Assembly (NCBI GenBank): GCA_020630575.1
Contig: JAHDBD010000028.1
Coordinates: 1 to 60,078, forward strand
Source of the DNA: Bernardetia sp.
GTDB taxonomy: Bacteria; Bacteroidota; Bacteroidia; Cytophagales; Bernardetiaceae
DNA: 60,078 bases
Direction: 5' to 3'
Below the pieces are notes generated by a model. The model was not told the origin of the DNA. It ran no database searches and was given only the letters and a program-made list of their open reading frames with translations. The position numbers and the translations under genes were made by a program. Shown in pieces: positions 42,231 to 49,727 of the stretch. The first letter of the stretch is position 1; each line of letters begins with the position of its first letter.

Positions 42231-44426
42231 TTATTTTTTAGGCAAATATTGAGGGTCGACCTTTTTCACATCTGTACCTAATCGTTGTAGATAGGCAATG
42301 AGTGCAATAATTTCTCGGTCTGCTTTGACTTCAATATTATCTTTGGCTAAATTCTCTTGAATTATTTTAGCTTGTCTTGCCATATCTTCATGTGCTTGTT
42401 TCTCAAATCCTTTTGGATAAGGAACACCCAAACTTTGCATCGCTTCAATTTTTCGTTCTGTCAAAGAAGTATTTAACTGATTTTCGATCAGCCAATAATA
42501 AGGAGGCATAATCGAACCAGGAGACGTAGATTGTGGGTCGTACATGTGATTGAAGTGCCACGAATCAGGCATTTTTCCACCTTCACGCTGCAAATCTGGT
42601 CCTGTTCGTTTCGAACCCCATAAAAACGGACGATCATAGACAAACTCTCCTGCTTTAGAGTAATCTCCATAACGTTCGGTTTCATCTCTAAAAGGTCGTA
42701 TCATTTGAGAGTGACAAACGGCACAATTCTCACGGATATACAAATCACGTCCTTCAAGTTCTAAAGGTGTATAAGGCTTGACGGCTGCAATGGTAGGAAC
42801 ATTTGAACGAATCAAGAATGTAGGCACAAATTCGATAATTCCCCCAATAAGAATAGCGATTGTACTCCAAAATAAAAGTTGTAATGGACGTTTTTCAATC
42901 CAAGAGTGCCAGTGTCCACCTTTTTCTTTTTCCTGAACTTTGATAGCTGGTGCAGATGCTTTTTCTTCTGGCACAAATCTTCCTTGTTGGATAGTTTTGA
43001 AGATATTATAAACCATAATTAATGCACCAATGATATATAAAGTACCACCAAATGCACGCATATAATACATTGGCAAAATCTGTGTAACTGTTTCTAAAAA
43101 CTCATATTTCAAGAAGCCAGCAGGAGTAAATTCTTTCCACATTAAACTTTGTGTCCAGCCTGCCCAGTAAATCGGAATTACATAGAATAAAATTCCTAAA
43201 GTACCTATCCAAAAATGAACATTTGCCAGTTTGGTAGAGAATAACTTTGTACTGAAAAGACGAGGCATAAGCCAGTAAAGCATTCCAAAAGTTAAGAATC
43301 CATTCCAACCTAATGCGCCTACGTGTACGTGAGCGATTGTCCAGTCTGTATAATGACTAATTGCATTTACATTTTTAAAAGAAAGCATTGGTCCTTCAAA
43401 TGTAGCCATACCGTAAGATGTCAAGGCAACAACCATAAACTTCAATACAGGATTTTCACGAACTTTATCCCAAGCACCACGCAAAGTAAGAAGTCCGTTG
43501 AGCATTCCACCCCAAGATGGAGCAATCAGCATCAATGAAAAAACAGTTCCTAACCATTGCGCCCAATCTGGTAAAGCTGTATAAAGCAAGTGGTGAGGAC
43601 CAGCCCAGATATAAATAAAAATCAATGCCCAATAGTGAATAATTGAAAGACGATACGAATAAACAGGACGGTTAGCTGCCTTTGGAACAAAATAATACAT
43701 CAAGCCTAAATACGGAGTTGTCAAGAAAAATGCAACAGCATTATGACCATACCACCACTGAACAAGCGCATCCTGTACGCCTGCATACAATGAATAACTT
43801 TTAGTAAATGAAACAGGAAGAGCCATTGAATTTACAATGTGTAAAACAGCAACAGTAACGAAAGTAGCAATGTAAAACCAAATCGCTACGTACAAATGTT
43901 GCTCTCTACGCTTGATAATTGTTCCCATCATATTAATACCAAAAATAACCCAAACTACTGCAATCGCAATGTCTAAAGGCCATTCTAATTCTGCATATTC
44001 TTTAGTGGTTGTATATCCCATAAACAAACTAAGAGCAGCAAAAACGATAATAAGTTGCCACGCCCAAAAGTGAAGTTTACTCAAAAAATCACTAAACATA
44101 CGAGCTTTACAAAGTCGTTGAAGCGAGTAATACACTCCTGTAAAAATTCCATTTCCTACAAAAGCAAAAATAACAGCATTAGTATGAACAGAACGAACAC
44201 GCCCAAAGGTAAAATATTCAGTAAAATTGAACATTGGATGCGACATTTGAAGTGCTGCCAGTAGGCCGACCAGCATTCCGACAAGTCCCCAAAAAGTGGT
44301 TGCATAAGCGAAATTTCTTACGATAGTATTATCATAAGAAAAATGCTCTAGTTGTAAGCCTTCCCATTTTCCTTTTTTTTGAGGAGGGCTTTCGGGTGTA
44401 ATTGGATTGGAGGTTTGATTTTCCAT
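42231..44426 (-). CDS. ccoNO: cbb3-type cytochrome c oxidase subunits I and II, fused
   Basis: 731 residues. Residues about 20-490 are CcoN, the haem-copper catalytic subunit with about 12 spans, including WWYGHNAVAFFLTTPYLGLM (His of the copper site), YIWAGPHHLLYTALPDW, and HVHVGALGWNGFLTFG. A linker then leads to CcoO (about 510-731): an anchor span (LQLLFWSTIAILIGGIIEF), the mono-haem motif ENCAVCHSQMIRPF, and EFVYDRPFLWGSKRTGPDL. The fused form is usual in Bacteroidota. It reduces O2 to water with high affinity and pumps protons. The gene lies between ccoS and ccoQ in one operon. Confidence 0.96.
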   Translation of the reverse strand: MENQTSNPITPESPPQKKGKWEGLQLEHFSYDNTIVRNFAYATTFWGLVGMLVGLLAALQMSHPMFNFTEYFTFGRVRSVHTNAVIFAFVGNGIFTGVYYSLQRLCKARMFSDFLSKLHFWAWQLIIVFAALSLFMGYTTTKEYAELEWPLDIAIAVVWVIFGINMMGTIIKRREQHLYVAIWFYIATFVTVAVLHIVNSMALPVSFTKSYSLYAGVQDALVQWWYGHNAVAFFLTTPYLGLMYYFVPKAANRPVYSYRLSIIHYWALIFIYIWAGPHHLLYTALPDWAQWLGTVFSLMLIAPSWGGMLNGLLTLRGAWDKVRENPVLKFMVVALTSYGMATFEGPMLSFKNVNAISHYTDWTIAHVHVGALGWNGFLTFGMLYWLMPRLFSTKLFSTKLANVHFWIGTLGILFYVIPIYWAGWTQSLMWKEFTPAGFLKYEFLETVTQILPMYYMRAFGGTLYIIGALIMVYNIFKTIQQGRFVPEEKASAPAIKVQEKEKGGHWHSWIEKRPLQLLFWSTIAILIGGIIEFVPTFLIRSNVPTIAAVKPYTPLELEGRDLYIRENCAVCHSQMIRPFRDETERYGDYSKAGEFVYDRPFLWGSKRTGPDLQREGGKMPDSWHFNHMYDPQSTSPGSIMPPYYWLIENQLNTSLTERKIEAMQSLGVPYPKGFEKQAHEDMARQAKIIQENLAKDNIEVKADREIIALIAYLQRLGTDVKKVDPQYLPKK

Positions 44427-44543
44427 AGATTATTTATATGAATTGATGTATAGAATTTTAGATTTTGTTCCTGATTGAATTTCTATTTTTATCGATCAGA
44501 CAGGGTTAAAACCTGTACAATTGATATATTTTTGTTAAAGATT

Positions 44544-44723
44544 CTATTTTTGAATTTCTTTTGAATCTGCCTTTTGAGCAATTTCATTGTCATCAAATAA
44601 AATTCGCATACTTGGTGTATAAGTATCGTCATATTGATTGTCTTTGACCGACCAAAAAAAGGCAGCCAAAAAACCAAGAGCGACAATTAAACTACATACA
44701 ACTAAGACAATTAAAACCTGCAT
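44544..44723 (-). CDS. ccoS: cbb3 oxidase assembly protein CcoS
   Basis: A 59-residue single-span protein, short enough to be overlooked: VLIVLVVCSLIVALGFLAAF as the span, then FWSVKDNQYDDTYTPSMRIL, which is the CcoS hallmark (W-x3-GQFDD/NQYDD-x-TP...RIL). CcoS is required for cofactor insertion into cbb3 oxidase. ATG start at 44723. It is the first gene of the cco operon, 117 bp before ccoNO, with a promoter and regulator site directly upstream. Confidence 0.92.
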   Translation of the reverse strand: MQVLIVLVVCSLIVALGFLAAFFWSVKDNQYDDTYTPSMRILFDDNEIAQKADSKEIQK

Positions 44724-44782
44724 ATTTTTTATTTTTTGAGAATAGAAACTGATAAATGCTTTCTTTCTGATTTTCTATACTA

Positions 44783-44847
44783 CAAATTTAGACTACCTAA
44801 GTACCTAGAAATAGGAGAGTGTTCAGTAGTAAATATGACTTTTGACA
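44783..44847 (-). promoter_or_regulatory. cco operon promoter with FNR/CRP-like palindrome
   Basis: In gene direction: TGTCAAAAGTCA (44836-44847; TGNC-N4-GNCA), then 51 nt from its centre to the -7 box TAAATTTG (44783-44790). No good -33 element is present at 19-20 nt, which fits a promoter that depends on an activator. The centre would be near -62 from the start of transcription, the classic class I position for Crp/Fnr proteins. The promoter at 45395-45459 shares this layout. Confidence 0.65.
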
Positions 44848-44871
44848 GGTTTTGATTTTTTATACTCTAGC

Positions 44872-44954
44872 GCAAGATTCTATCCTGTGCTTGTGTTTTT
44901 GTAAGCACATGGTTGCTGAAATGATAGACACAAGGTAAAACCTTGTGCTAGTAT
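44872..44954. repeat. 80-bp imperfect inverted repeat (CTAGCGCAAG...CTTGTGCTAG)
   Basis: The outer ends pair as CTAGCGCAAGATTCTA with the complement of the right end, and the right end forms its own hairpin, ACAAGGTAAAACCTTGT. It lies between the ccoS promoter and the terminator of the 89-residue gene. Probably a small non-autonomous dispersed element. Confidence 0.65.
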
Positions 44955-44963
44955 TACAAAGCA

Positions 44964-45000
44964 TAAAAAAACACCTTCCTTTTATTCTGAAAGGTGTTTT
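44964..45000 (-). terminator. rho-independent terminator of the 89-residue gene
   Basis: AAAACACCTT (44968-44977) pairs with AAGGTGTTTT (44991-45000). On the minus strand a run of seven T ends the structure. It lies 30 bp past the stop codon of the gene at 45030-45299 and isolates it from the cco operon. Confidence 0.8.
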
Positions 45001-45029
45001 GAGAAAAGTTAGTGAGTGTGTGCTAGTTT

Positions 45030-45299
45030 TTATTTTTTGTTGAACATTGTACGGCTATTGCTATAAATTGTGAAAGCAGCCATAACCAGCAATACACCTA
45101 TAAAAACAGTTATTGCACCAAGTGAAAGAAGTCCGATTTCCTCTAAAGTAATGGTAGCCTTACCACTTGCAGATTGCGCAAAAGTAGAGTTAGAAAATAG
45201 CATCGTTAGCATAAAGAAAAAGATACCAACAATTTTGCTTATTTTTTTAGTTACTTGTTTAGAAGATTTTGCGAATAAAGAAACGAGTGTGTTTTTCAT
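45030..45299 (-). CDS. Small membrane protein resembling the CcoP N-terminal module, co-regulated with cbb3 oxidase
   Basis: 89 residues: a basic start, a signal-like hydrophobic segment ending STFAQS (about 24-43), a short polar stretch, then one membrane span (GLLSLGAITVFIGVLLVMAA) and a basic tail ending MFNKK. Residues 50-88 align without gaps to residues 46-84 of CcoP in this window with 13 of 39 identities (T, E, G, L, L, A, T, F, L, A, I, Y, S in step). It has its own promoter with the same palindrome and spacing as the cco operon, and its own terminator. It may be an accessory or regulatory subunit of cbb3 oxidase; that function is inferred. A plus-strand frame here is not a gene. Confidence 0.75.
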   Translation of the reverse strand: MKNTLVSLFAKSSKQVTKKISKIVGIFFFMLTMLFSNSTFAQSASGKATITLEEIGLLSLGAITVFIGVLLVMAAFTIYSNSRTMFNKK

Positions 45300-45394
45300 C
45301 TTATTTATAAATTTTGAGTGTAATTTTGAATTGAATAATTGAAAATCATGAGAGTAAATTAATTTTGAATACTCTTTTTTGATTTTCTATACTA

Positions 45395-45459
45395 CAAATT
45401 TACGGCACTCAAACGCCTAAAAATAGAACAGGCTTCAATAGAAAAGATGATTTTTGGCA
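45395..45459 (-). promoter_or_regulatory. Promoter of the 89-residue gene with FNR/CRP-like palindrome
   Basis: In gene direction: TGCCAAAAATCA (45448-45459), then exactly 51 nt from its centre to the -7 box TAAATTTG (45395-45402). Around these, several further blocks match the cco promoter, such as AAAACCTG before the palindrome and GTAGTATAGAAAATCA after the -7 box. A -33 element is again weak. Confidence 0.65.
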
Positions 45460-45478
45460 GGTTTTAAACAGAAGTATC

Positions 45479-46425
45479 TCAGTACAAAATATTTTCTATA
45501 ATATTTTTTCGTCTATCCAAAAAAATATTATTTCCATTTAACTTTGAAAAAGCTGTAACCAAATTGAAATATTTATCTTTACCTAGTGATTTACAAATCA
45601 AAACTTCATTTATTAAATTTAACTCTTCAACAATAATCAAAAGTCCTTTGTGTATACTTTCTGATTTAATATCTCTAAAAGTAAATACATCGATATCTTG
45701 ATAGTTAGATTTTATTCTTTTTCTATATAGATAATTCATTAAAGTTGTTTCTTCACGCATTTGTGATATTTCATTCCAATCTTTTAAATCTAAATTCTTT
45801 TTTATATGTCCTTTTTTTGTTTTAAACCTTTTTTTGACACTTGATTCTTCTCTCAAGGATCTTATTTCTTTTTCCCTAGTGCTTTTTAATAGCTCACAAA
45901 TTTTTGCTTCACATCCTTGTTTTGATGAGCTTATATGAAAATCATCAACTCTATTATCACTAACTATATTTGCAAACTGAATATTTTTAATATTTCCGTA
46001 AGAGTAATAACTTACGTTTATTGGATATTTTTTTCTTTACATAATTTTCCAAATTTTTTCAATATAGCGTTATGAGAAGATTCAGTATAACCAACAGTTT
46101 TGAAATAAGCTAAAATAGATGAAAATATAGAGTAATATGCTTGTGGAAAAGACCATTGTAAAGCAAATTGATTTTCATTATTTTTAAGAATATCATTTGA
46201 AGTTCTCATTATTTTTTCTGTATTCCAAGAATTTTTCAACCATTTGCTAATATCATTGAAATCAGCATTTTTTGCTTCTTTTACATTTAAAAGAAAAGGC
46301 ATTTGCTTAATTATTTTTTCACTTTCGCAATGTCTTTTCATATATATAGCTAAAGCAACAACTTGATTATAAGTTGTAGTTGCTTTAAAAAATAGTTCAT
46401 CTCTATTATCATTTTCTATCAACAT
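45479..46425 (-). pseudogene. HEPN-like protein gene split by a -1 frameshift at an A7 run
   Basis: Two minus-strand frames abut: an N-terminal part (46425 to 46018, starting MLIENDNRDELFF) and a C-terminal part open from 46036 to 45479 that has no ATG, GTG or TTG near its beginning. They join in frame if the ribosome or the sequence shifts by -1 in the seven-A run at 46028-46034, read GAA AAA AAT, which gives KEK-YPINVSYYS and about 321 residues. The segment QAYYSIFSSILAYF followed by ESSHNAIL resembles a HEPN domain. It may be a pseudogene, a sequencing error or programmed frameshifting at A_AAA_AAT. An in-frame TTG at 46443 is a possible earlier start. Confidence 0.6.
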
Positions 46426-46573
46426 AAATTGCTTCAATTTCAAACACGTACTGAAAAATATTTAATAATCAAAAATACAATTTTATAGCTTGAAATAATA
46501 TCTAACTATATGTGTTTTTATAATATTCTTACTCAACACTATATACAGAATTTTCATTCCAAAAAAACAAAAA

Positions 46574-47401
46574 ATGAATCTACTACAAACCGTCCAAAAC
46601 TTAGAAAACAAAACTGATGAGCAGCGTTATGATTTGATCATCAATTTTTTAGAAGAAAATGAAATCAAGTATAAAATTCATCACTACAAGACAGGAAAAA
46701 ATATAATTATCAAAACAAATGAAGATGATAATTCAGACAAACCTTATATCGGAATAAGTTCGCATTTTGATGTCGTTCCTAATTCGGGTGGTGCAAATGA
46801 TAATGCAACTTCAATAGCCGTTTGTTTGGATATTTTGATGAGAATAAAAAACGAGCTAAAACAAAACTCTTCTTTTTTAGAAAATCTAGCTTTTGATATA
46901 CGAGTTTTTATTTTTGATGAAGAGGAAAGACAACTTTTGGGTTCAAGAGCATACATAATGGAATTTGGACGGCAAGAAATACGAAAAGGCAAAATCATCG
47001 GACTTATAAACCTTGAAATGTTAGGACAAGGAGACAAACTTGCACTTTGGGATTTGGATGATACTGAAAAAGCAGGAAAGGTATTAGAAACATTAGAAAA
47101 AACGGCAAAAGAGAAAGGAGTTTTCACAAAACGTTTTGATAAAATTGTTACCAATACGGCTGACCATGTGAGTTTTAGACATGCAAAACTTCAAGATGCT
47201 TTTACCATTACGTGTATTTCTCAAAAAGATATGGAAATTTCTTATCAGTATTATGAAGCACAAGATACTGGCGCAAGTATTATGACGCTAATGGAAATTA
47301 TAAATCAAGCTCCTATTTTTCAACATTATCACAAACCAAGTGATTTGAGTGAACATTTGAATGAAGAAAGTATGCGAAGAGTTTCAGATTTGATTTGGTA
47401 A
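46574..47401 (+). CDS. M28-family zinc peptidase, cytoplasmic
   Basis: Probable aminopeptidase or peptidase with a two-zinc site, 275 residues and no signal peptide. The ligands are visible: His64 and Asp66 in SSHFDVVP, Asp76 in GGANDNATS, the catalytic Glu pair in IFDEEERQLLGS (115-118), and a late His in HYHKPSDLSEH. NLEMLGQGDKLAL is also typical. The start is ATG at 46574. Most M28 enzymes are exported, so the lack of a signal is worth noting. The gene stands alone between two minus-strand genes. Substrate unknown. Confidence 0.88.
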   Translation: MNLLQTVQNLENKTDEQRYDLIINFLEENEIKYKIHHYKTGKNIIIKTNEDDNSDKPYIGISSHFDVVPNSGGANDNATSIAVCLDILMRIKNELKQNSSFLENLAFDIRVFIFDEEERQLLGSRAYIMEFGRQEIRKGKIIGLINLEMLGQGDKLALWDLDDTEKAGKVLETLEKTAKEKGVFTKRFDKIVTNTADHVSFRHAKLQDAFTITCISQKDMEISYQYYEAQDTGASIMTLMEIINQAPIFQHYHKPSDLSEHLNEESMRRVSDLIW

Positions 47402-47423
47402 ACTTTGAAGAATATCTAATCTA

Positions 47424-47984
47424 TTACAGTTTCTTTCTATTTCTTACCTGCCAAATAATTGCCAAAATAAGTCCTAAAATTCCTCCTAAATAACTAAAGT
47501 TGTGCATAGAACCAACCATCACAAAGCTATTAAAATCAATGACAGAATCTGGAATTCTCCACTTTGGTAAATTTTCTCTTGTTACATTACCCCATTTGAT
47601 ATAACCATATAAAAGTCCTGTTAGTCCAATAAAAAGAGCTACAACAAGATTGATAAAAATAGCTTGCATACTTACCAAAAACATTCGTTTTGGCGTTCTA
47701 TGAATAAACCCAACTGCACCAATCACTATTCCTAAAATAAGTCCAAACCACCAAGTCGCCATAAAACCTACAATAGAAACTCCAAATCTATCCCAAAAAT
47801 AATCAGCTATTCCAAACTGAATAAACTTAAACTGAGTATAATATTCCTCAGAAATAGAATAGGTAATTTGGTCATGTAAAATCCCATACATTCCAGCAAT
47901 GAGTGGACTTAAAATAACAATCAACAAAAAAATAAGAGCTTTTTTCAAAATAGTCTTTTTATTAAATTTAGATGTCAAAATCAA
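47424..47984 (-). CDS. Hypothetical four-span membrane protein, 186 residues
   Basis: Spans at about 15-33 (ALIFLLIVILSPLIAGMYG), 70-92 (IVGFMATWWFGLILGIVIG), 103-127 (MQAIFINLVVALFIGLTGLL) and 160-180 (FSYLGGILGLILAIIW). The N-terminal stretch is basic (KFNKKTILKK). A polar, periplasmic-type region (about 36-66) contains HDQITYSISEEYYTQF. The start is a TTG at 47984, as no ATG precedes the first span; another TTG two codons on is possible. No named family recognised, though similar proteins occur in Bacteroidota. Confidence 0.75.
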   Translation of the reverse strand: MILTSKFNKKTILKKALIFLLIVILSPLIAGMYGILHDQITYSISEEYYTQFKFIQFGIADYFWDRFGVSIVGFMATWWFGLILGIVIGAVGFIHRTPKRMFLVSMQAIFINLVVALFIGLTGLLYGYIKWGNVTRENLPKWRIPDSVIDFNSFVMVGSMHNFSYLGGILGLILAIIWQVRNRKKL

Positions 47985-48015
47985 ATAACAATCAAAAATA
48001 CAAACTTCACTAAAA

Positions 48016-48322
48016 ATGTACGACGAAAAAAATCATCTAACTAAATATGTACTCAAATATTGTAGAGCTTTTATGACAGATGAAGAGAGATTAATTTGTG
48101 ATTATCTTCTGTATAAAGAATAAATTAGGACTTACTCCAAAAATACAAGAAGCTATTGATGCTATTTTTGAAACTAAAACCAAAGAAGAGTTTTACAAAG
48201 AAATGGTAGAAAGAATAGTAAAAAATCATAACTCAGACTTAAATCGTTGTCCAAAATGTAATGAAGTTGCTAGAACTGATACAGCAAAACAATGTAGATT
48301 CTGTTCTCATGATTGGCACTAG
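48016..48322 (+). pseudogene. Frameshifted C-terminal zinc-ribbon protein gene
   Basis: The first frame (ATG at 48016) gives 35 residues, MYDEKNHLTKYVLKYCRAF and then MTDEERLICDYLLYKE, and stops at 48123. The next frame (+1) continues the family's sequence: TPKIQEAIDAIFETK, then KEEFYKEMVERIVKNH and the zinc ribbon CPKCNEVARTDTAKQCRFC ending HDWH. Together they make a typical small Bacteroidota protein of about 100 residues with an intact four-cysteine ribbon. One extra base near 48115-48124 explains the split. A GTG at 48098 could start the second part alone, but the first part then has no role. Confidence 0.65.
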
Positions 48323-48511
48323 TTATTTTATCAAATAATTGTTTATGTACAATCAAATCACCTAATATGTCAAAAATGTATTGACAGTTTTATTTTTTAC
48401 AGTATATTTGCCCTTGAATATGGCTTGTTTAATTTGTGTTCAACAAAATTCATTACTATTTTTTCCTTATAATATTCTTATTTTAAACCACTTTAAAATA
48501 CTTATTACTAA

Positions 48512-49675
48512 TTGATTACAACCAAACTCCCAAAGGTAGGTACAACTATTTTTACAGTTATGTCTGCGCTTGCTCAAAAGCATAATGCAATTAATCTTTC
48601 ACAAGGTTTTCCAGATTTTAGTGTCAATGAAAACTTAGTCAAGGAAGTCACAAAGGCAATGAATGGCAATTTTAATCAGTATGCGCCAATGGCGGGCTTT
48701 ATGCCTCTACGTGAACAAATTGCTCAAAAAATAGAGAAAATGTATGGTGTTACTCCTAATCCTGATACAGAAATTACAGTTCTTTCAGGTGCATCAGAAG
48801 GGATTTTTGCTGCCATTGCTGCCACAGTAAGAGAAAATGATGAAGTGATTATTTTTGAACCTGCTTATGATTTATATGTCCCAGCAATTGAGCTTCAAGG
48901 AGGAATCGTAAGACATATTTCTCTGTCTGCGCCTAGTTTTAGACCTGATTTTGAAAAGCTCAAACGTCTTATTTCTCCAAAAACTCGTTTGATTATCTTC
49001 AATACACCACACAATCCAACAGGAACAACATGGATGAAAGATGATTTAGAAATGCTAGATTCACTCTTGGAAGGAAGTCAAATTTTAGTAATTAGTGATG
49101 AGGTTTATGAACATCTTATTTTTGATAATCAGAAACATCAAAGTGTTCTTTCTTATCCAAATTTGAAAGAGCGTTCGTTTGCTGTCTTTTCGTTTGGCAA
49201 AACTTTTCATGCAACAGGTTGGAAAGTGGGCTATGTAATTGCACCACAAAAACTAACTGCGGAGCTTCGCAAAATTCATCAATATATTACTTTTAGCACC
49301 GTTACGCCTATTCAAGTGGCATTAGCTGAATTTTTAAAAAATGAAGAAAATTATATTCATTTAGCTGATTTCTACCAAGCAAAAAGAGATTATTTATGTA
49401 AACTTTTAGCTCAAACTAATTTCGGTTTCACACCCACACAAGGAACTTATTTTCAACTCGTTGATTATTCTAAAATTTCTGACCAAAAAGATACTGATTT
49501 TGCAATTTGGGTAACTAAAAATATAGGCGTTGCAAGTATTCCAATATCTCCCTTTTATCAAAACGAAAACAATAATTCAGCTAAAATTCTACGTCTTTGT
49601 TTTGCTAAAAATAATGAAACACTAGAAAAGGCTGTGGAGAAATTGAGTAAACTGCAAGTTTTTTCCCACAAATAA
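48512..49675 (+). CDS. Methionine-type aminotransferase (YbdL-like, PLP)
   Basis: Fold-type I aminotransferase, 387 residues, acting on methionine and other amino acids with 2-oxo acids; such enzymes close the methionine salvage pathway. Landmarks: KLPKVGTTIFTVMSALAQ, NLSQGFPDF, NTPHNPTGTTW, the PLP Lys in FSFGKTFHATGWKVGY, and LRLCFAKNNETLEKA. The start is a TTG at 48512; the conserved KLPxxGTTIF requires it, since the next ATG would cut into the family's N-terminus. It ends in a hairpin with a T run that could be its terminator. Confidence 0.9.
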   Translation: MITTKLPKVGTTIFTVMSALAQKHNAINLSQGFPDFSVNENLVKEVTKAMNGNFNQYAPMAGFMPLREQIAQKIEKMYGVTPNPDTEITVLSGASEGIFAAIAATVRENDEVIIFEPAYDLYVPAIELQGGIVRHISLSAPSFRPDFEKLKRLISPKTRLIIFNTPHNPTGTTWMKDDLEMLDSLLEGSQILVISDEVYEHLIFDNQKHQSVLSYPNLKERSFAVFSFGKTFHATGWKVGYVIAPQKLTAELRKIHQYITFSTVTPIQVALAEFLKNEENYIHLADFYQAKRDYLCKLLAQTNFGFTPTQGTYFQLVDYSKISDQKDTDFAIWVTKNIGVASIPISPFYQNENNNSAKILRLCFAKNNETLEKAVEKLSKLQVFSHK

Positions 49676-49720
49676 ATTTGTGGGTTTTACTCAAACCAAA
49701 CCCATAATTTTAATTATAGG
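49665..49720 (+). terminator. CCCACAAAT hairpin plus CCCATAATT hairpin after the aminotransferase
   Basis: CCCACAAAT and ATTTGTGGG (49665-49684), followed by TTTT, overlap the stop codon of the aminotransferase. A second hairpin, CCCATAATT with AATTATAGG (49701-49720), follows and abuts the convergent TPR gene. The pair mirrors the two hairpins at 33285-33363, so it is probably a dispersed element used as a terminator. Confidence 0.6.
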
Positions 49721-49727
49721 TAGGAAT

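Noticed and set aside
44489..44686. Minus-strand open frame of 65 codons in front of ccoNO
   Set aside because: It overlaps ccoS in another frame; ccoS has the family motif and the frame does not.
45070..45342. Plus-strand open frame of 90 codons
   Set aside because: It is antisense to the 89-residue gene, which has a signal segment, a membrane span, a matching promoter and a terminator.
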